Positions 1-14,900 of a DNA stretch of 64,000 nt are shown here, piece by piece. The notes beneath the pieces are model-generated. The model worked only from the letters and a program-made list of their open reading frames with translations. It did no database searches and had not been told where the DNA came from. The stretch is taken from contig JAFREQ010000026.1 of assembly GCA_025331565.1 (NCBI GenBank), forward strand, positions 1,674,001 to 1,738,000, written 5' to 3'. A program made the translations under genes and the position numbers. The stretch is from Holacanthus passer (taxonomy: Eukaryota > Chordata > Actinopteri > Pomacanthidae). Position 1 is the first letter of the stretch. Each line of letters opens with the position of its first letter.

Positions 1-49
1 ATTTAAGCATTGATTTAAGTCTTCAGTATCACACTTGACTTTGCAAACC

Positions 50-71
50 TTTTTTTTTTTTTTTTTTTTTT
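50..71. repeat. Poly-T tract
   Basis: An uninterrupted run of about 22 T. It could be the poly-A end of an old retro-insertion in minus orientation, but no recognisable body adjoins it. Confidence 0.85.
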
Positions 72-1610
72 AATTCTGGCTACATACTCTACACCCACTC
101 ATAGATGCCTTCTCATCTTTACATCTCACATTTGTTTCTTTCTGGTTCTCTGAAGAGATCTGAATTTGTGTGAAATGAGCCCAGAAAAATAAACAATTTG
201 TGTGAACTACAATGAATTCTCCTGTATTTGAATAATCCCTGTTCTCTGAAGAGACTATCCAGCTTAACCATCTTATTCTTCATGACAGTGTTACCATTTT
301 GAGGGTTAAAAAAAAAGGCCAAAATGACTTTGTTCTTTATATGTTCTTTATACACTGTACATAAAAACACAAGGGAATGGATAAAATGAAGTTATCCAAA
401 ACCTACAAGATACACACCCTGTACAATGAAAATATTTACCAAGGTATGTGGTCTATATATACAACCTATAAATGCTAACTGTTGATGTAACAGTGGCATT
501 GCATTAACCCGGGGATTGAAGCTTCAGCTAGTGATGGATTGCCTAATATTGGTGAAATATGTCAAATAGATTTCTCCTTTGTACATTTCCTTCAAAGTGA
601 AAACAAGCCAAAGCATTTTAAGAAAATATGGCCTTTTCTTATTATAGCCTATTATAATCTACATGAAGTCAATTCTTGAGTGAGCAGCGTTCATTCTAGG
701 CCTCGCAACACAATGGCCAATGTAAGGCAGAAAAGGGAAATGTAAGGCCTCTGGTAATGTGTCAGTAGCAGAATCGAGTGATTGTCTGCCCAGAGGTATC
801 CAAACTTCACAGATAGCAACACAGCTTCGTGTTTACATTCTCTGGATTTTTATATCCAGGTAATTCAGATCTCTGAGGAAGGGAAATATGGTTGAGAAGT
901 TGCTAACTTTAGATGAGTTCATGTTTTTCAGCACTGCATGTCCTTTTTTACTATCAATGTACAAACAGCTATTCTTTAATCAGCAGCTTTCAAAGAGTTA
1001 AATATCTATATATATATGGCTTCAAGCCGAATCTCTGAAATGGTCAAAATGCAGAGGGACAGTAGCCTAGGCATTAAGATGTACACTCAGTGATCTAGAA
1101 ATAAGTCTATCCTCATTGCTGTAAAGGAGGTGGACAAAATATTAGAAACACCTCTCAGTAAAACACAACACAATTCAACAGCAGCACAAACTACAGCCTC
1201 CAAAATGACTTTCAAGGTGAACCTGTCTTAAACAGTTAAAACAAAAAGAGAACATTACAACCTTCATGAAAGTAGGCAGGATTGTTACAGGATAGGTGGA
1301 CTTCATAAACTGGTAAAACCGACTGTTGATTTTTGGTTCACCTGTAAATGTAAAGAACTTCATCTAGACCTCCATGTGCTGGAATGGAAACACCAACACA
1401 AACAAAGTTAAGACTGATCCCGTCTGTCCAAGGGAGAAAACCTACTCTAATGTTTTATACCATGATCAGGTCAGGTGCACCGTACTCTTTTAAAGGACTC
1501 TACAGATGCTCCATGTGTACCTGTGTGCTTGTTGAGTGCTAAGGTGTGTTCAGATTCCCTCTGCAATTTGACATCTGTAGAATATGTGCCTGTTTTTGCT
1601 CCCCAGCCGC

Positions 1611-1825
1611 TGGGGATGTACAAGCCAGTGCATTCCTAATTGCTGATCCCAAGCCCAGATAAAAGGGGAGGGTTGCATCAGGAAGGGCATGTGACGTATA
1701 AAGCCTCAGCCAAATCTAATATGCGGATCATAAATATCAGATTTCCTTGCCGAGTAGGGTGTGGCCAGGTTTGCTAGCAAGATGGAAACAGATGATCCGC
1801 TGTGGCAACCCCTGATGGGGAGAAT
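1611..1825 (+). mobile_element. 3' end of a fish RTE-type LINE (Rex3/Expander-like)
   Basis: The segment contains blocks I recognise from 3' ends of fish RTE-type retroelements: GGGTTGCATCAGGAAGGGCA, then AATATGCGGATCATAAAT, then GATTTCC, and finally GATCCGCTGTGGCAACCCC followed by TGATGGGGAG. It is 5'-truncated, diverged, and has no reverse-transcriptase frame. The family name is from memory of the consensus and could be a related RTE subfamily; that it is a dead 3' fragment is clear. Confidence 0.7.
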
Positions 1826-3789
1826 ATGTGCCTGTTGAACTGATTGTCAATGCACTGTGACGTTCACTCAACACAGTCTGTTTGATCTTGTGGTGTGGTT
1901 GAGTAATATTGCACGCTTCCCCTTACATTTGAGCCCATATTGGTCCATTGCAGCAGCTCTGTACATGCCTATTAGAGGGACAAATAAACATCATTTGAAT
2001 GAATAAATCACACATTTTTTACCCATTTCAGAAATAAATGGCGAACAGCATAAAGTAAGTCTTAGCTCTGTGTTCCTACTTCTGACAGCATATTGTACAG
2101 AATTTACAATTTGCAGATTCTTCTTCCTCTAAAGGCGCAGCAGAACAGAAAAAAGAGACCTTAACCTAAGGAGGATTATCTATGAGCACATTCAACGCCT
2201 CATTTACAGCTTAGGGATAACCAGAGAGAAGCCATATCCCAAATTTCCAAAATAGATATTGACAAACATACAATATATGACACAAGATAGCAGTTCTGTT
2301 GATACAATTCTGGTGATCTGCAAGATAAAATAATAAAAATACAATACTGTGCCAGGCAAAGACCTCTTTGAGTTTTGGCTGCTGCAACTGAAGTTTGAAG
2401 AGAAAAAAAAACACAATATAGCTGAAGTAATCTTAAAACACATTTTGTTCACAAAATTAATACATTTTAAAATATCTATAATCTTAAATAACAATAATTA
2501 TCATCATCAATCAATAAAGTGTATCCTGAATGAGGTGGTGTTTACCCCCAGAGTAAAGAAGACACTTGAAACTGGTCTTCAGTGGACCAGATACCAGATC
2601 TGCACTGTAATATAACAATTATGTACAAGCCTTGTTAAGGCATTCAACTACATACTTACACAATCTATTCCATTTTTTACACAGGGGACCCGAATCATTT
2701 CCTCTCTCTTCATGTACAACATATCATTCTACACTGTTGACTTTGGCACATTAACTGCACACTAGTAGGAGTTTTCCCTACAGCTGAGTCATACATTACT
2801 GATTCAGGAACGTACAGCAGTAGAGCAGCGCACTATGGCGAGATGTGGTGAAATATTATAAAATCCCAGGAACAGTTTCAGCTGCAACCAACCATAGTTA
2901 AAGGGTAATTTTGCAGTTTGCTTCTTGTGATATTTGGATGGTTCTTTGGTCTGAGGGACGGCTAGAAAACAAGCAAAACTGGACTGCATGATTTGCTGAA
3001 ACATTATCTTGTCATTGTTGTTTGTCTGTGCTAGAAGGGTATGCAACAAGTAGTGGCTCATGATCAAATCATTTCACGTTGCCTTACACAACACCCTAAC
3101 ATTATTTCTTAATGCTTATAAATGACGGTGCTTTTCCAAAAAAAATCTAACAAAGATCGCCTTTGTTTGGTCACAAGGAAGACATGCAATCCAGTTTTAC
3201 CTGATTCTCAGCTCTGCTCCCAGACACGAACATATCTGATTATCACATAAAAAGGACACAGCTTTAAAACTCTTGTGCACAAAGTTGATCTCTATAGTAA
3301 TTGCTGCACTTGCAGTGGCCTCAGTATCAGCACTTGGACCTGATACAGGCTGTCTGTAACCACTTTGTGTTGTTGCGTGGGGGTGCTTGTGAGTGTAACC
3401 ATCTCCAATTTAAAAGCCTTTTGTAAGAGGAAAACTGACCTTGTATTCAAGACTGATAAATATTTACTAAACAGTAGAAACAGTCTGGATTACTATGTCT
3501 ACTTGTGTGCATTTCAGGAAAATGCTTCTTGAAATGCCTGTTGAGCTTTGTGTGTTTTATAATAAATATAGCCACAGCCCCTGTCCATAAATATTGGTGT
3601 TGAGTGCGACTGGCATTAGTTTTATAAAGAGTGGTTCGTAGCACCTGTTGTTTTCACTGTGGTATTTACCCATCTGTTGCAAGTCGACTGTTTTTCACTC
3701 TTTGTATTTATCTTTGTCATGAGTTTCTTGCTCAGCACTGTATTTTTAAGTCACTCTCCTGAAGTTGCTCTCACATTGTCTTGCTAATC

Positions 3790-6700
3790 TCATTTGGGGC
3801 TGAAAATGCCTGGCTCCAGCTTGGTGCTGCTGCTGCGGCCCCAGCAGCTGGCTGTGATGCTCATGCTGCGCTGTGCTGCTCCCTGGCTGTGGCTATGAAT
3901 GCACTCCAGCCGCTCGCCGTCTGATTGGCTCTGTGTGCGCTCTGGTCTGTTGTGGATGCTGCCTGTAGGGGAGCTCGGGGCTGGCTGGGAGGAGATGGTG
4001 CGCAGCAGGTGGTTCCTCTTCCTAAGGAAGTCGCTGTTTGCACCCAAGCCAAAGCTGCCTTTACGCAACACCATGCGTGCGCTGCTGGACTTGGCTGGTC
4101 GAGAACGGTGGTTGTACTCCAGCTGAGACAAATGAGCCGCGTATCCCTCTGTGATAAACTATTGAGAGGATCAGAGCAGAGACGTACGGTCAACTATGAA
4201 GAACCAGAGACATTTTACATTCTGGTTCAGTTCACTGATATTTTTTCTTTCAGTTAAATGAGTTGGTTGAAAGAATGGTAGTATTAGACCCGACCAGTGT
4301 TAAATGTTAAGTAATTTTCATTGGGATTTGGTTATTCCCAAAGTTACGCATAAAATAATCAAATGGTACCTGGCACTGGTGCTGCATCTTCTTGGAGGGC
4401 CTACCGACAATGTATATTTGAGAGGGAGGGAGACCAATGGAGGTGTATACAGAGATGTCTTTGGTTGATCCATAGCCAGCGAAAATCTTCATGTGAGCCT
4501 GGAATCAGTCAAATGAACAAGAGCACTGTTTGGTACTGTGTATTTTTCTTAAGATAAGATATACCTTTATTCGTCCCACAGTGGGGAAATTCACAATAAT
4601 TGAATTAATATTTCACTCATAGTAAAACCATGCAGGCATTGTTGTTTTTGATTTCACTTCTAAAAGCATCAAAAAAGGTCAAAATTACACATAAACAAAC
4701 TACAGCACTTCTAAAACCACAATCCTCCCTTCCTCCCAGTCTGACCTCTGTTAGGGACTTGAGGAAGTTGGCCTTGTGTCGGAGTGGGTCGTGGACCAGG
4801 CCGTCACAAAAGGAGACGATGCCATGAGGGAAATTGTGCTGAGACAACCAAGCCACCACACGCTGCTTCTGCATGTCTGGTCGTCCTGTCACATAGATGA
4901 TCAAATAGCCTAAATCTTGCCAGTGCCTGTAATCAGGAGGATCGGGAGAACAGAAATAAGATATAAATAACTAAGACTAATAACACATATAACAATGCCA
5001 CAAGCTAATGTGCTTTAGTCTGGAAAAGGCTCTTGTTTCAAACCCAAGAAAACAGGAGAAGAAGAGCAGCTTGGTACCTGACAACATCCACAGCTCCTGC
5101 CCGCACTTTGGGATCACTGCCCATGATTGACACGCTGGCAGCAAATGACCCATCGATGCTGAAAACTACAAACTCTGTGCCACGTGGAATAACTGTCAGG
5201 TAGCTGTCTGCAAACGTGTGGTCGCCTCTGGGGAATGAAAAGAACAACAGAGAGTAAGTGAAACACTTTTCAGCCTCCTCATAAAATGCACATGTGAATA
5301 ATTTGGTGAACTAAGACCTGCCCTCAGGGTTTAGTTATAGGTCTTTTTCATTTTGTTCTTATTTGTCAAACATTTAAGGAATTTTAAATAATTCATAAAC
5401 TATCATAAACAAGGTATATGAGGATTTGGTGCCTCTCCAGTTCAATTTATGAATATGGTAGTTGCCCATAATTATAATTAGATTAACCAAATCAGATATA
5501 CTAGATAGAGGATTGTGTAAAAGGAATCTAATGTGGGAAAACTCAAATACTGGGACAGTATCAGTCTTTAATTTGCTGTGAAAATGACTTAGTGAAAAAG
5601 TAAAACTCATCTCACCTGACAACCATTTTGACTGGGTAGACTCCAATGCCCAGACGTTTCTCCTCTGGGATGATAAAAGACACACGGCCACTACTGTTAG
5701 TCACTTCTGTGTTGAAGTACACCCATTCTCCTGATGGAGGCTGGGTCATGATGTGGAGGTCAACCTGCACAAGATTACAAAACCTTAAGCACAAATTACA
5801 CATGCATTACAGGCAGCAGTCCGTGTGCGCTGCTGTGATGACAAGAGAGAGATCACCTTCTCCCCGGCCAAGGTGACCATGTCCAGAGGGCCGTACATGA
5901 AGCGACCTGTCACCACCTGCTGGGAGTCTTCTGTGAACACTGCGTCGTTTACACGGTGGTTGGCAGTCACGTTCTGTCAAAGGAGTGAATGAACATACAT
6001 GTTTAAATGTAATTATTGATGCAGCTTTGATGGATGAGAATAAGGTCCAAGACAAAGAAGGAATTCAGGATTTTGTGAGCCACTAAAGTCCCCTGACACT
6101 GACTTCTTTTTAAAGCCTTTCAAGGTCTGATGCCTACCCTGATCTTCACATGAGTCCTCTTGCGAAGCCACTTCTCTCGAGGTTTGGAGGGGGTGAATTC
6201 AGACACTTCTTTCCCATCGAGCTCCAGGATGCTAGAGTTTTCATGCCTCATGACCTACAGAAGACATTTCATCCTGAGTATTTCTGAAGAGGACTAACAG
6301 CCCACTGGTCACATATTAACAGGCCATAAAGAGTGGCAGGTGAACCTGATGTTGACTCACCTGTCTCAGGAGGAAGGACACAACATCAGTGGATTCCCAG
6401 TATGATGCATGGAAGAGGTGTGGTAAAGCCACAGTGGGGAAAGCAGTCAGAGCATCGGGGCAGTACAGGGCAAAGTCCAGCCGCTTTGTGCCCCACCAAC
6501 GTGCTGCAACTGCGATGGGAGTGGAGTGAATAGGGTGCAGATATGTAAGGTGAAACTGTAAGAATCAGTGTGAGGTAAGTGATGCCACGCAGAGGAAAAA
6601 CAGGCCTGAATCTAAAGAAAAAAGACTCATTTCAGTCTTAAACCACAATCATCAGCAGCATCCCAGCAGTTCTTCGACTAAAAGAAGGAAATCAGGAGTT

Positions 6701-8859
6701 TAGAATTGTTATTAACAGAAAAATCAAGCGCTGAAATTCAAGCGCAGAAGGAAGAAAAAGATAGTTAGGACTGAAACATGATTATATGAGCAATTGAAGA
6801 TGGTTATTCATGTTAATATTGGCATGAAACAAGATTATGGATTTGGAGGCAAGTGTGTGTATATTTCTAATCAATGGAAGGTGCTGCCTTGAATCAATTT
6901 TAAAGATCCCCACCAAATGATAATCAAGTTTTTAACCTTTTTAACATGTTTGTATGGTGGTGGGGGTTTTTATATGCTAAAAGACATATCATGAGTGAAA
7001 AAAGTCAGAGTCAAGAGTCATGGCTGAGCATTTCCGCCTTGGAACTGCAGTGTACGGATGACAGGCTCAGAAACCCAAATTCAGACAGCCAGGGTTTCAT
7101 AGGTGACACACCTAAGGAACCAATCCTGTCAACCTTCAGGGTGAGGAATGGTGAAACGATCCGGTATCAGAGGACAAGCCAAGTGTAACTGTGTACCAGT
7201 ATTTCGCAAGCAAGCTGTTTCGCCACAAAACTCATGTTGAAGCCTGACATTGTTCCATCCATTTATCCTGGGGACACAGTGAGTACGAACCAACATGTTG
7301 GTCAACTTTTAAGATTTATTTTCTTATTATTATTCTTATTGTGTTTTATCTATTGACTGTGTTCAAACAAGTCAACATTGGCCTGCCAAGTTACACAATG
7401 ATTTACACCAAGTGCTGACAGGTTATTTTATACAGGTTGTGGAAGTTGATGAAGACAGTCTCAAAAGTTTGTCAGATAGTTTAACTGCTAAACTAAATGA
7501 GGTTTGTGTGTTTGTGTGATGAACAGAGTCCAAGCTGCAAGTGAGCTGCGAAAGGGTGGCTGGAGATAGATGCCAATGTAAAGCATGAGGTGATTTTTTT
7601 TTTTTTTTTCAGGGAAAAAATTATAAATATGTCATTTTGATGAACAGAGATTTTAGGGCTTTAATCAATGCCAGGAGAGGAACTTGAAAAGAATACAGGT
7701 AAAGGAAAGGAAAAAGAGCAGCACTGAGTTTTTGGATTTTGACACAGTATAGAACAGCACACTGAGAAAAACTGTAGCCTCAGGTTGATTTCAAAGGTTC
7801 CCTTCCTTAGAAAAAATACCTTGCTCCACTTCAGTCTGGGAGTCCAGCGAGACCAGATCAGATATAGCACAGTCCAGTCCGGCTGACAGGCAGTTCTCGT
7901 ACTGACCAGCAGGACTTAGACCTTCACTAGCCTCTGCCTCACCATCCAGCTCTGCCATTAGATCTGCATCAGGAGATCCTGGGGCCTGGCCTGCCTCTGC
8001 TTTCTTATTGGACTTAGGAGGACTTTTCAGGAAGAATTTGTTTTGTGATGATAGGGCGAGTTGGGACAAAAGGCTGAACTTTTTGGATTGATTAACTTGG
8101 CATGATTTGGCTATGGGGAGAAAACACAGAGAAAAAAATGGTATGAAAAATGGATGCATGTTGGTATGTGACAGTTTAAACAGCTTGAAGAGTGATGTTG
8201 GGATGCGCCCAGTGTCAAATAGAACTGTCAATGTCAAATCTGAAAAGTAATTGTTAGTACAGTTAAGGCAGAGTGATGCTACTGAACGTCCCTCTGATGC
8301 TCTGGGGTCAAAATTAGTTGATGTGCATCTCCAGGGTTGTGCTGTAGGTGCTACAACAGCAGTGTGCAGTTAGATAATGTGAGGTACAAATAAATGCTCT
8401 GGGAACAAAAGTGAAATAGAGAGGGAGGGGGGGACTCTGAAGGACAGTCTCACATAAAACACAACAGAATACTGGTCATCTTGGCAAACATTGCACTGGG
8501 GAGTGGACAATGCAGGAATGGCTGAGGGAGGCAGGTGTCCACATGCATTGCAACATTAGATAAATGCAGCACTCGTTCATTGCATTTACATTTAGACAGT
8601 GGATTAGAGCAAGACAGACAGTGAAAAGTGGCACTAAACTTGCTGTTCTTCTTGTGCGGACTCTGTTTGCTCATACTGGGACTTGGGAAATTCAAAAAGA
8701 GATGGAGAAAACACTCTGCGTGACAGCCTGGTTATAATGCAGGTGTTACGTCTGGCTAAGCAGAAGTAGAAAAAGGAGCGGGGTATTCATGTCTATCTGG
8801 CTGACTAGACTGCTCCAGCTGGAGTGCAGGGTGTGTGTAGAGTCAGAGTAACTGGGTTG

Positions 8860-8891
<32 letters not shown>

Positions 8892-8892
8892 A

Positions 8893-8966
<74 letters not shown>

Positions 8967-11900
8967 GAAGAAGGAGAGTTGGAAAGAAGAAACAAGACAG
9001 AAACATAGAGAAAAGTTTAGATTGAAAGAAAAAGAAAGAGGGAGAATAACTGGACCAGTGTTTGTGTGAGTGGAAGGAAGAGAGAGAGAGGCTTGTTGGT
9101 ATTGAGAACACTTACTGTTGGCTATGTTGGTGGCAGTGTAACTGTCTGCCATTCCTGAGACCTGGCTGGCAATGCTGACCTCACTGGCCCTCCGCTGGCC
9201 CCGGGAGAGGGGGCCCGTTACGGGGGATGAGGGGTACGAACTGTCCATGAAGACACCACCATGAGACTGAACAACATCCGCTATTGAGCCGAAACAAGGA
9301 GATCCCATTAGACATAGACACAGGTAAGGGGAACTCACAGTGATGAGGGGGAGGGAGAGGTGGGTTAGGGTGGCAGGAGAGAAATGTGACGGCAGGCACC
9401 ATGGTTTCAGAGGACATGTGAAACCAAAAGGTGGCCACATGGCGGCCAAGGTCAGATTTCTGTAACTGACCAAGTGCAAACACGGGCGCATGAGTACATA
9501 AAACATTTAGTGGATGTAAAGTCACAAATGTCCACATCTGTTACAGTCACACCCATGTGCTAGTATCTCTTCTGAAGGTGATTATTATCTAATAGCAAAG
9601 TCATGTCAAGTTAAAGTGCTTTGTCTTGGAAGACATAATGAAAAAGTGCTGGAGACTATAAAATCAGATGACCTCTGACCATTATCACAAGGAGAAACAT
9701 AGGGAACAGTATATTTAGGACGTACAGAGTTCCACACACACCACGCTATGCAAACACAACATCACAAGCAGCACAATCTTCACATCAAAACCTCTCTGAA
9801 ATTCAGATGATAGTAGAAATACCCTCCGTCGACATCAATAATCTGACATTATGGATATGATGCAGACACAATAAAACCGGGCAAAAGAACCACAACACAA
9901 ACACAAATGCTTGCGTCCTCCAAACACAGAATGTGACATGAATATATGATGGTGACAACAACACATGAGATGCTTATCAGATTTTCCAAAGTATTTCCAT
10001 GGCAAATTGTAAAAATTTTGTATCATATCTATTTGAAACCAGAGACTAAGAATTCAACCAGGAGATCAGACTGTTAGACTAAACTAGACTAAAAAAATAG
10101 GCTCTATAAGACAAGGTATGTAAGCACCTATATCCTGGTCTATCAGTGTATCTTTGTCTGGACTGATCAGAAACATGACTGCAGCTCTTAACTCTCGAAA
10201 CCACAGCGATGGGAATACTCAGAAAGGACACACAGTAGGTATAAATCTGAGCATCTTGGACGTGACAGCAATAAGAATAAGGAACAAACAGACAAAAGAA
10301 ACACAGAGAACAGGGGTGAGGACAGGTGCAGGTGAATGGGAGAGGCTACACACACTCCATAGTGGCGGGTGTGGCTTTGAGGCAGCCCTCCTGCCAGTTT
10401 AGCACAGGCACAGGGATGCAGGTCTCACTGATGGTCTCCTGACAGCGAAAGGACAGGGGAGGCCCGCTGTCAAGTAGCAGCTGAGCGTTGCTCTGGACTG
10501 TCTCCACTACAGAGGGAGGTGGAAGGGCAGAAGGGGCAAGGGGGGGGTTTAGAGGTAGAGAACCACATACGCAGATATGGGGACAGGAGGCCGAGAGAGG
10601 AAGGAAGAAAGAAAGAAGACAAGGAAGACACAAAAACATATGAAGCAAGAACAACTGAACATGAGACAAGAAAGCAGAGTCAAGCCCTTAGTTGAGCCCA
10701 CTTCTTCTCTGAGGTCATATACTCTAATCTAAGATTGTAAATACTCTGCAAGAAGTAAAATCCTTTCCACTTTCTTAACTCAAACATGATCGTGAATTTG
10801 ATTTTAAAACTTTATACATACTGAAAACTTTAAAAATTAGTTACACAAGGCAGAACTGTTAAAACTCTGACACAACAAAACCCTAATCTGAAGTCCTTAA
10901 GAAATATTTTCATGCTTGTACAGTTTATTAATCCTTTTGTCACTCTTTGAGAAGCCCTGGCTCCTGGTTCAACAGTCGATGGAATGGATTTTAACCAAGA
11001 AAAATCCCTTTGCTCATCAGTTACCTTACTTATTTCTGTGTCCTTTTTCGGGGCAATCATAGACAGATATTTGTAGAAAAATGGTAGGTTGAGGCTCTAA
11101 GGGTTACTCCACTATAATGACCAGTCCAAACAGAAATCACCAGCAGAGTGACCATGACCACATTCAGATGAATAAACTGCTTCACAAAAGACGTTGAAGC
11201 ACAAACAGTAGAAAAATGTTTCATTTTTCTTTTAGGCAATGTTTACTTTGTGTGTAAAGTAACTCATAGTGTGCTATTAAGATGTATTTGTTGTCTATGG
11301 CATGCATCCATGGGAAACCGGACAGAGGGTTACAATTAGTGTCTGTAATGTCAGCTGATTTATTACAGGGACATTTTTGTGTCTGTGCGTGTGAATCCAA
11401 GTCAGAACTACACCAATTATTCTAAAATGTAATTCATGGTTGGGTTTTCAATGAATTGATAAAAATGAGGCTTTGTACATCATTAGTGCAGAGGACTCAC
11501 CCAGTAGGGCAGAATTTCCATCTCCCAGGGGAAAGCGTTGGTAACGGGGCACGTTGAAGGGAGGCAGGAGGTGAAATTTCCTCTCCAACAGAGGCTCTAG
11601 GCGGGAGGCTGAGGGATCGGCTGGGTGGAACAAGTTATAGACCTGCTGACAGGCAGGCCGCAGCTGGGCCACTAGGGGGAGAAAGCGAACCAAAGACATG
11701 AGAGAGGAGAAGGGAAGACTCTTTGGACCCCTTCCCTTGGAATTTTTGTGAAGCACTAACTTCCTTTAGATATCTGGTCTTAAAAACACATTAGGCTCAC
11801 AAGCTTTTAACTCTTTGTAATGACAACCACAAATAGAATTTACATTTTTATAATTGAAAAGAACTTTATAGGTTTGCACTCTGCAGGTCACTTTGCAAAT

Positions 11901-14900
11901 TAGTGCATCTCTACCTGAGGTAAACCTTTTGCACTTACGCAGACAGAAAAAAACATTTTTTACTTTTGCATAATGTATAATATGTAACATAGACAATGTT
12001 TGCTATAATTGATTATATCAAGTATTGTAGTCCTCTGCCCGAATTAGCTTACCATCCAGCATCGGAATGACAGTCTTTCTCAGGGCGAGTACCAAGCCCA
12101 GTGGAGAGCCAAACAGGAAAAAGTCGGAAACCTCAAAGTCAAACTTCCCCAGGGAGCCTCCATCTAGCATAGTGCTGCTGCTCGACCTGCGTGAAGCTGC
12201 GTCATTCCGCAAGACACTGGAGTGCAAGCTGGAAGGACAGCACAAAGTCACTTCCTTGTACAGAACTAAAAATACATAAAGCAAGGACTGACTTCTATTT
12301 TTATCTCCCAGGAAAGGATTTTAGTCATCCCCCACTCAACACACCTGGACAGGAACGCCTGGTGTTGTTTTATTGTGTCCACTTCGTAGGTGGAGGAGTC
12401 GCTTCTCTTGCGTGGCAGTTGTCTCTTGGTGTCGTCACCAACACCGGCACGAGGCATGTCGATGTTACTGCGACTGAGGTGGCGGCTGCCCTCCAGGGTT
12501 GGAGAGGCTGACCCGTGGCCACTGTTGACAATGATGCCAGGGGAGAGGAGGTCCTGGTCCTGCGGGGTTGATTTGAGAACATTTGTTATGAAAACTTACA
12601 AGACTTTACAAAGAGTCCATATATCTATATATTCACATTACACAAATTATAGTTGTAGGGCATATTTTTAGAAGGAACTTGGAAACTTGTTATGTTTGAT
12701 GCAGGTGTCAGAACAATGTCAGTGTCAGAAGTAATGAATGAGTTAAGACATATTTTGACATATGCATACATGTACTCCGGATGTTTTGTCTCTCACCTGT
12801 ACACTGACGACACTGCCCCTGCGACTGCTGTTCTGGCTTTCATTAACTGTCTGATTGCTACTGCACAGTGCGTCAAATCCCAAGATTCCTCCCACACAGT
12901 CCCCAATGAGGCATACCTTGAGAAGACAAGGGTCAGAACTTGAATAAAACAATAATCATATTTCTCACATGCATCCTTTGGATTCAGGTTTACCTAAAAC
13001 ATCTATACACCTGCTCCAACACAGTTCAATAACACAAGTGAATGCTCATCTCATAAAAAAGGCTCTTTTCCAAGAAGTAAAAATAATAGCATGTTAACAT
13101 AAAAAATATGTTGGCATTTATTGTTACATGAGTGTACACCATGATATGGCAAATCAATTAATAAGGTGTTTTAACATTTAGCTTAACATCAAAAGAGAAA
13201 ATACAACAGTAGTGATAGACAGTAACTGACCTGGCCAGAGAAGGCTGCCCCGTCCAGAGACTTTATGAAGTCTGCGTACACCTGGTTGGCTCTGACGATG
13301 ACAGTGGCCATGGCCTCCTGGTACTGTGGAGCAGAGGTGGCCAAGAGGGGGAGAGCTGCCAGGGGGATGTGGTCCTGGCTGCTGGACAGACAACCCTCAT
13401 CGTAGCTGTATGGGCTCAGGCTGCGTAGAAGATGCATTGAACAAAATTAGAAACATATTTTAAACATCAAGGCGCAGAAGAGTGTGAAGAAATAAACACA
13501 AGAAGAGGGGGCGATGGTCATGAGCTACACCTGGACCTATTCCATCAAAAGCTAACAGCAAGCACAGTCAATAAACAGAAACCATCAATCTTTACACACA
13601 ATGCTTACAGCATGCAGAAACGTGTGTGCGTGTGTGTCCTCTTACTTGGACACCAGGGAGAAGGCCTCGGCACAGATGGCAGGGCAGGGTACCAAGCGGA
13701 TGGCAATGCGTCCCAGCGCAGCAGGGTAGTGGACACGCATGACTGTGTCAAAAGCCATACTAATCGTGTTGACGTCGGCCTGCTTGCTGTTCTGGTCCCC
13801 TCCGCCTGTGTCCAGGATGTTCCCTCCATGCAGAACCAAGATCAGCACATGGATCTTGGAAGGCTGCAGACATTGCTGGGACGAGCTCTCCTGAGAAGAG
13901 AAAATTTAAAAGGAGGGCGATGAATGAATGACAAGGAGAATAAATGTTCAATAAACAATGTTTTTAATTATGAGACATCCTTTTTCTCAGCATGACAATC
14001 AGCATGCTTACAGAGTGGAAAAAATCACAGATAAATAATGATGGCTTAGATAGTAGTGTTTTGTCAGATTTGTGAGTCATATTTGTGTCCATCTCTTCAA
14101 ACATTGACCACACAACAAAATATTTGCACAAAGGTCTTTTCACAACCAGAGAGGGGTGGAGAACCATGAAGGGAAACAGAGCAGAGCCAACCTACACTCA
14201 GCCTGAACAACTGTTCAACTAACAACAAACAACAACAATCCTTGCTGAGGACAAGTCACATTAAATTCAACAATATAATGTGCAGTTTTGTCTTTTAAGT
14301 CTGATACAAGTTTCAAAAACAAACTACATGTACACTCAACACCACAGCTGCAAGTACAGGGGAGTTGAACAGAGGGTGGTGAGGTCGAGGGGTACACATG
14401 GATTTGGGTTTGGGCAATGGCAGGAAAAAAAATGACAGGGGCAATAAGTACTGGGTTTGTTCTGGGGGATCAGGGCTCTCTGTGGGGCCATTGAAGCCCA
14501 CAGTGCACAAGGGCCAAAATGTTTACTTACTGACTGGTGCCTTGTTACCATGATGGTGGGAATGGGAGAACTATCGGCTTGGCGGCTAACAGAGCCACGC
14601 ATCTGAACACAAGAGGACAGAGAGGCTCAGGGAGAAGCATCCCTTCTCCTGTCGTCCAAACTGTAAAGCCTGGTGCACGTGAGTATCATAGTTTATTAAA
14701 ATAAAATGAAGTTTAACAGAGCCTTTGGGGTCTTTATGGGCATTTTCTGTAGATGGTTCTTCAGGAATATTTATATTATATTTATATTTATGCATCAGAG
14801 AAAGCTGGTTAGGGTTGTGTTCAGTAGATTGTCAGACACACATACCTCATCTAGTCTCTCCTCACTGGCTGCTCTTTCATAATCCACTGTCATTTCCTTG

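Larger units (their letters stand above)
1..3789 (-). other. Downstream region and probable 3' UTR of pitpnm2
   Basis: No coding exon is recognisable here on either strand; the open frames are short, unsupported and AT-rich. The stop codon of pitpnm2 (minus strand) lies at 3790, so the part next to it must be that gene's 3' UTR. I could not place its end: no clear minus-strand AATAAA was found close to the stop, and a variant ATTAAA (plus-strand TTTAAT) near 975 is only a possibility. The stretch also holds a poly-T tract (about 50-71) and a LINE 3' fragment (about 1611-1825), which are listed separately. Confidence 0.5.

Noticed and set aside
4141..4158. Alternative acceptors for the last pitpnm2 exon at 4148 and 4146
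   Set aside because: The acceptor at 4159-4160 gives the family sequence FITEGYAAH in phase. The other two would lose these residues or break the phase.
8746..9111. 121-residue minus-strand frame and overlapping frames rich in Ser-Leu or Arg-Glu
   Set aside because: They are translations of the (GA)n microsatellite at 8859-8962 and its flanks, with no domain outside the repeat.
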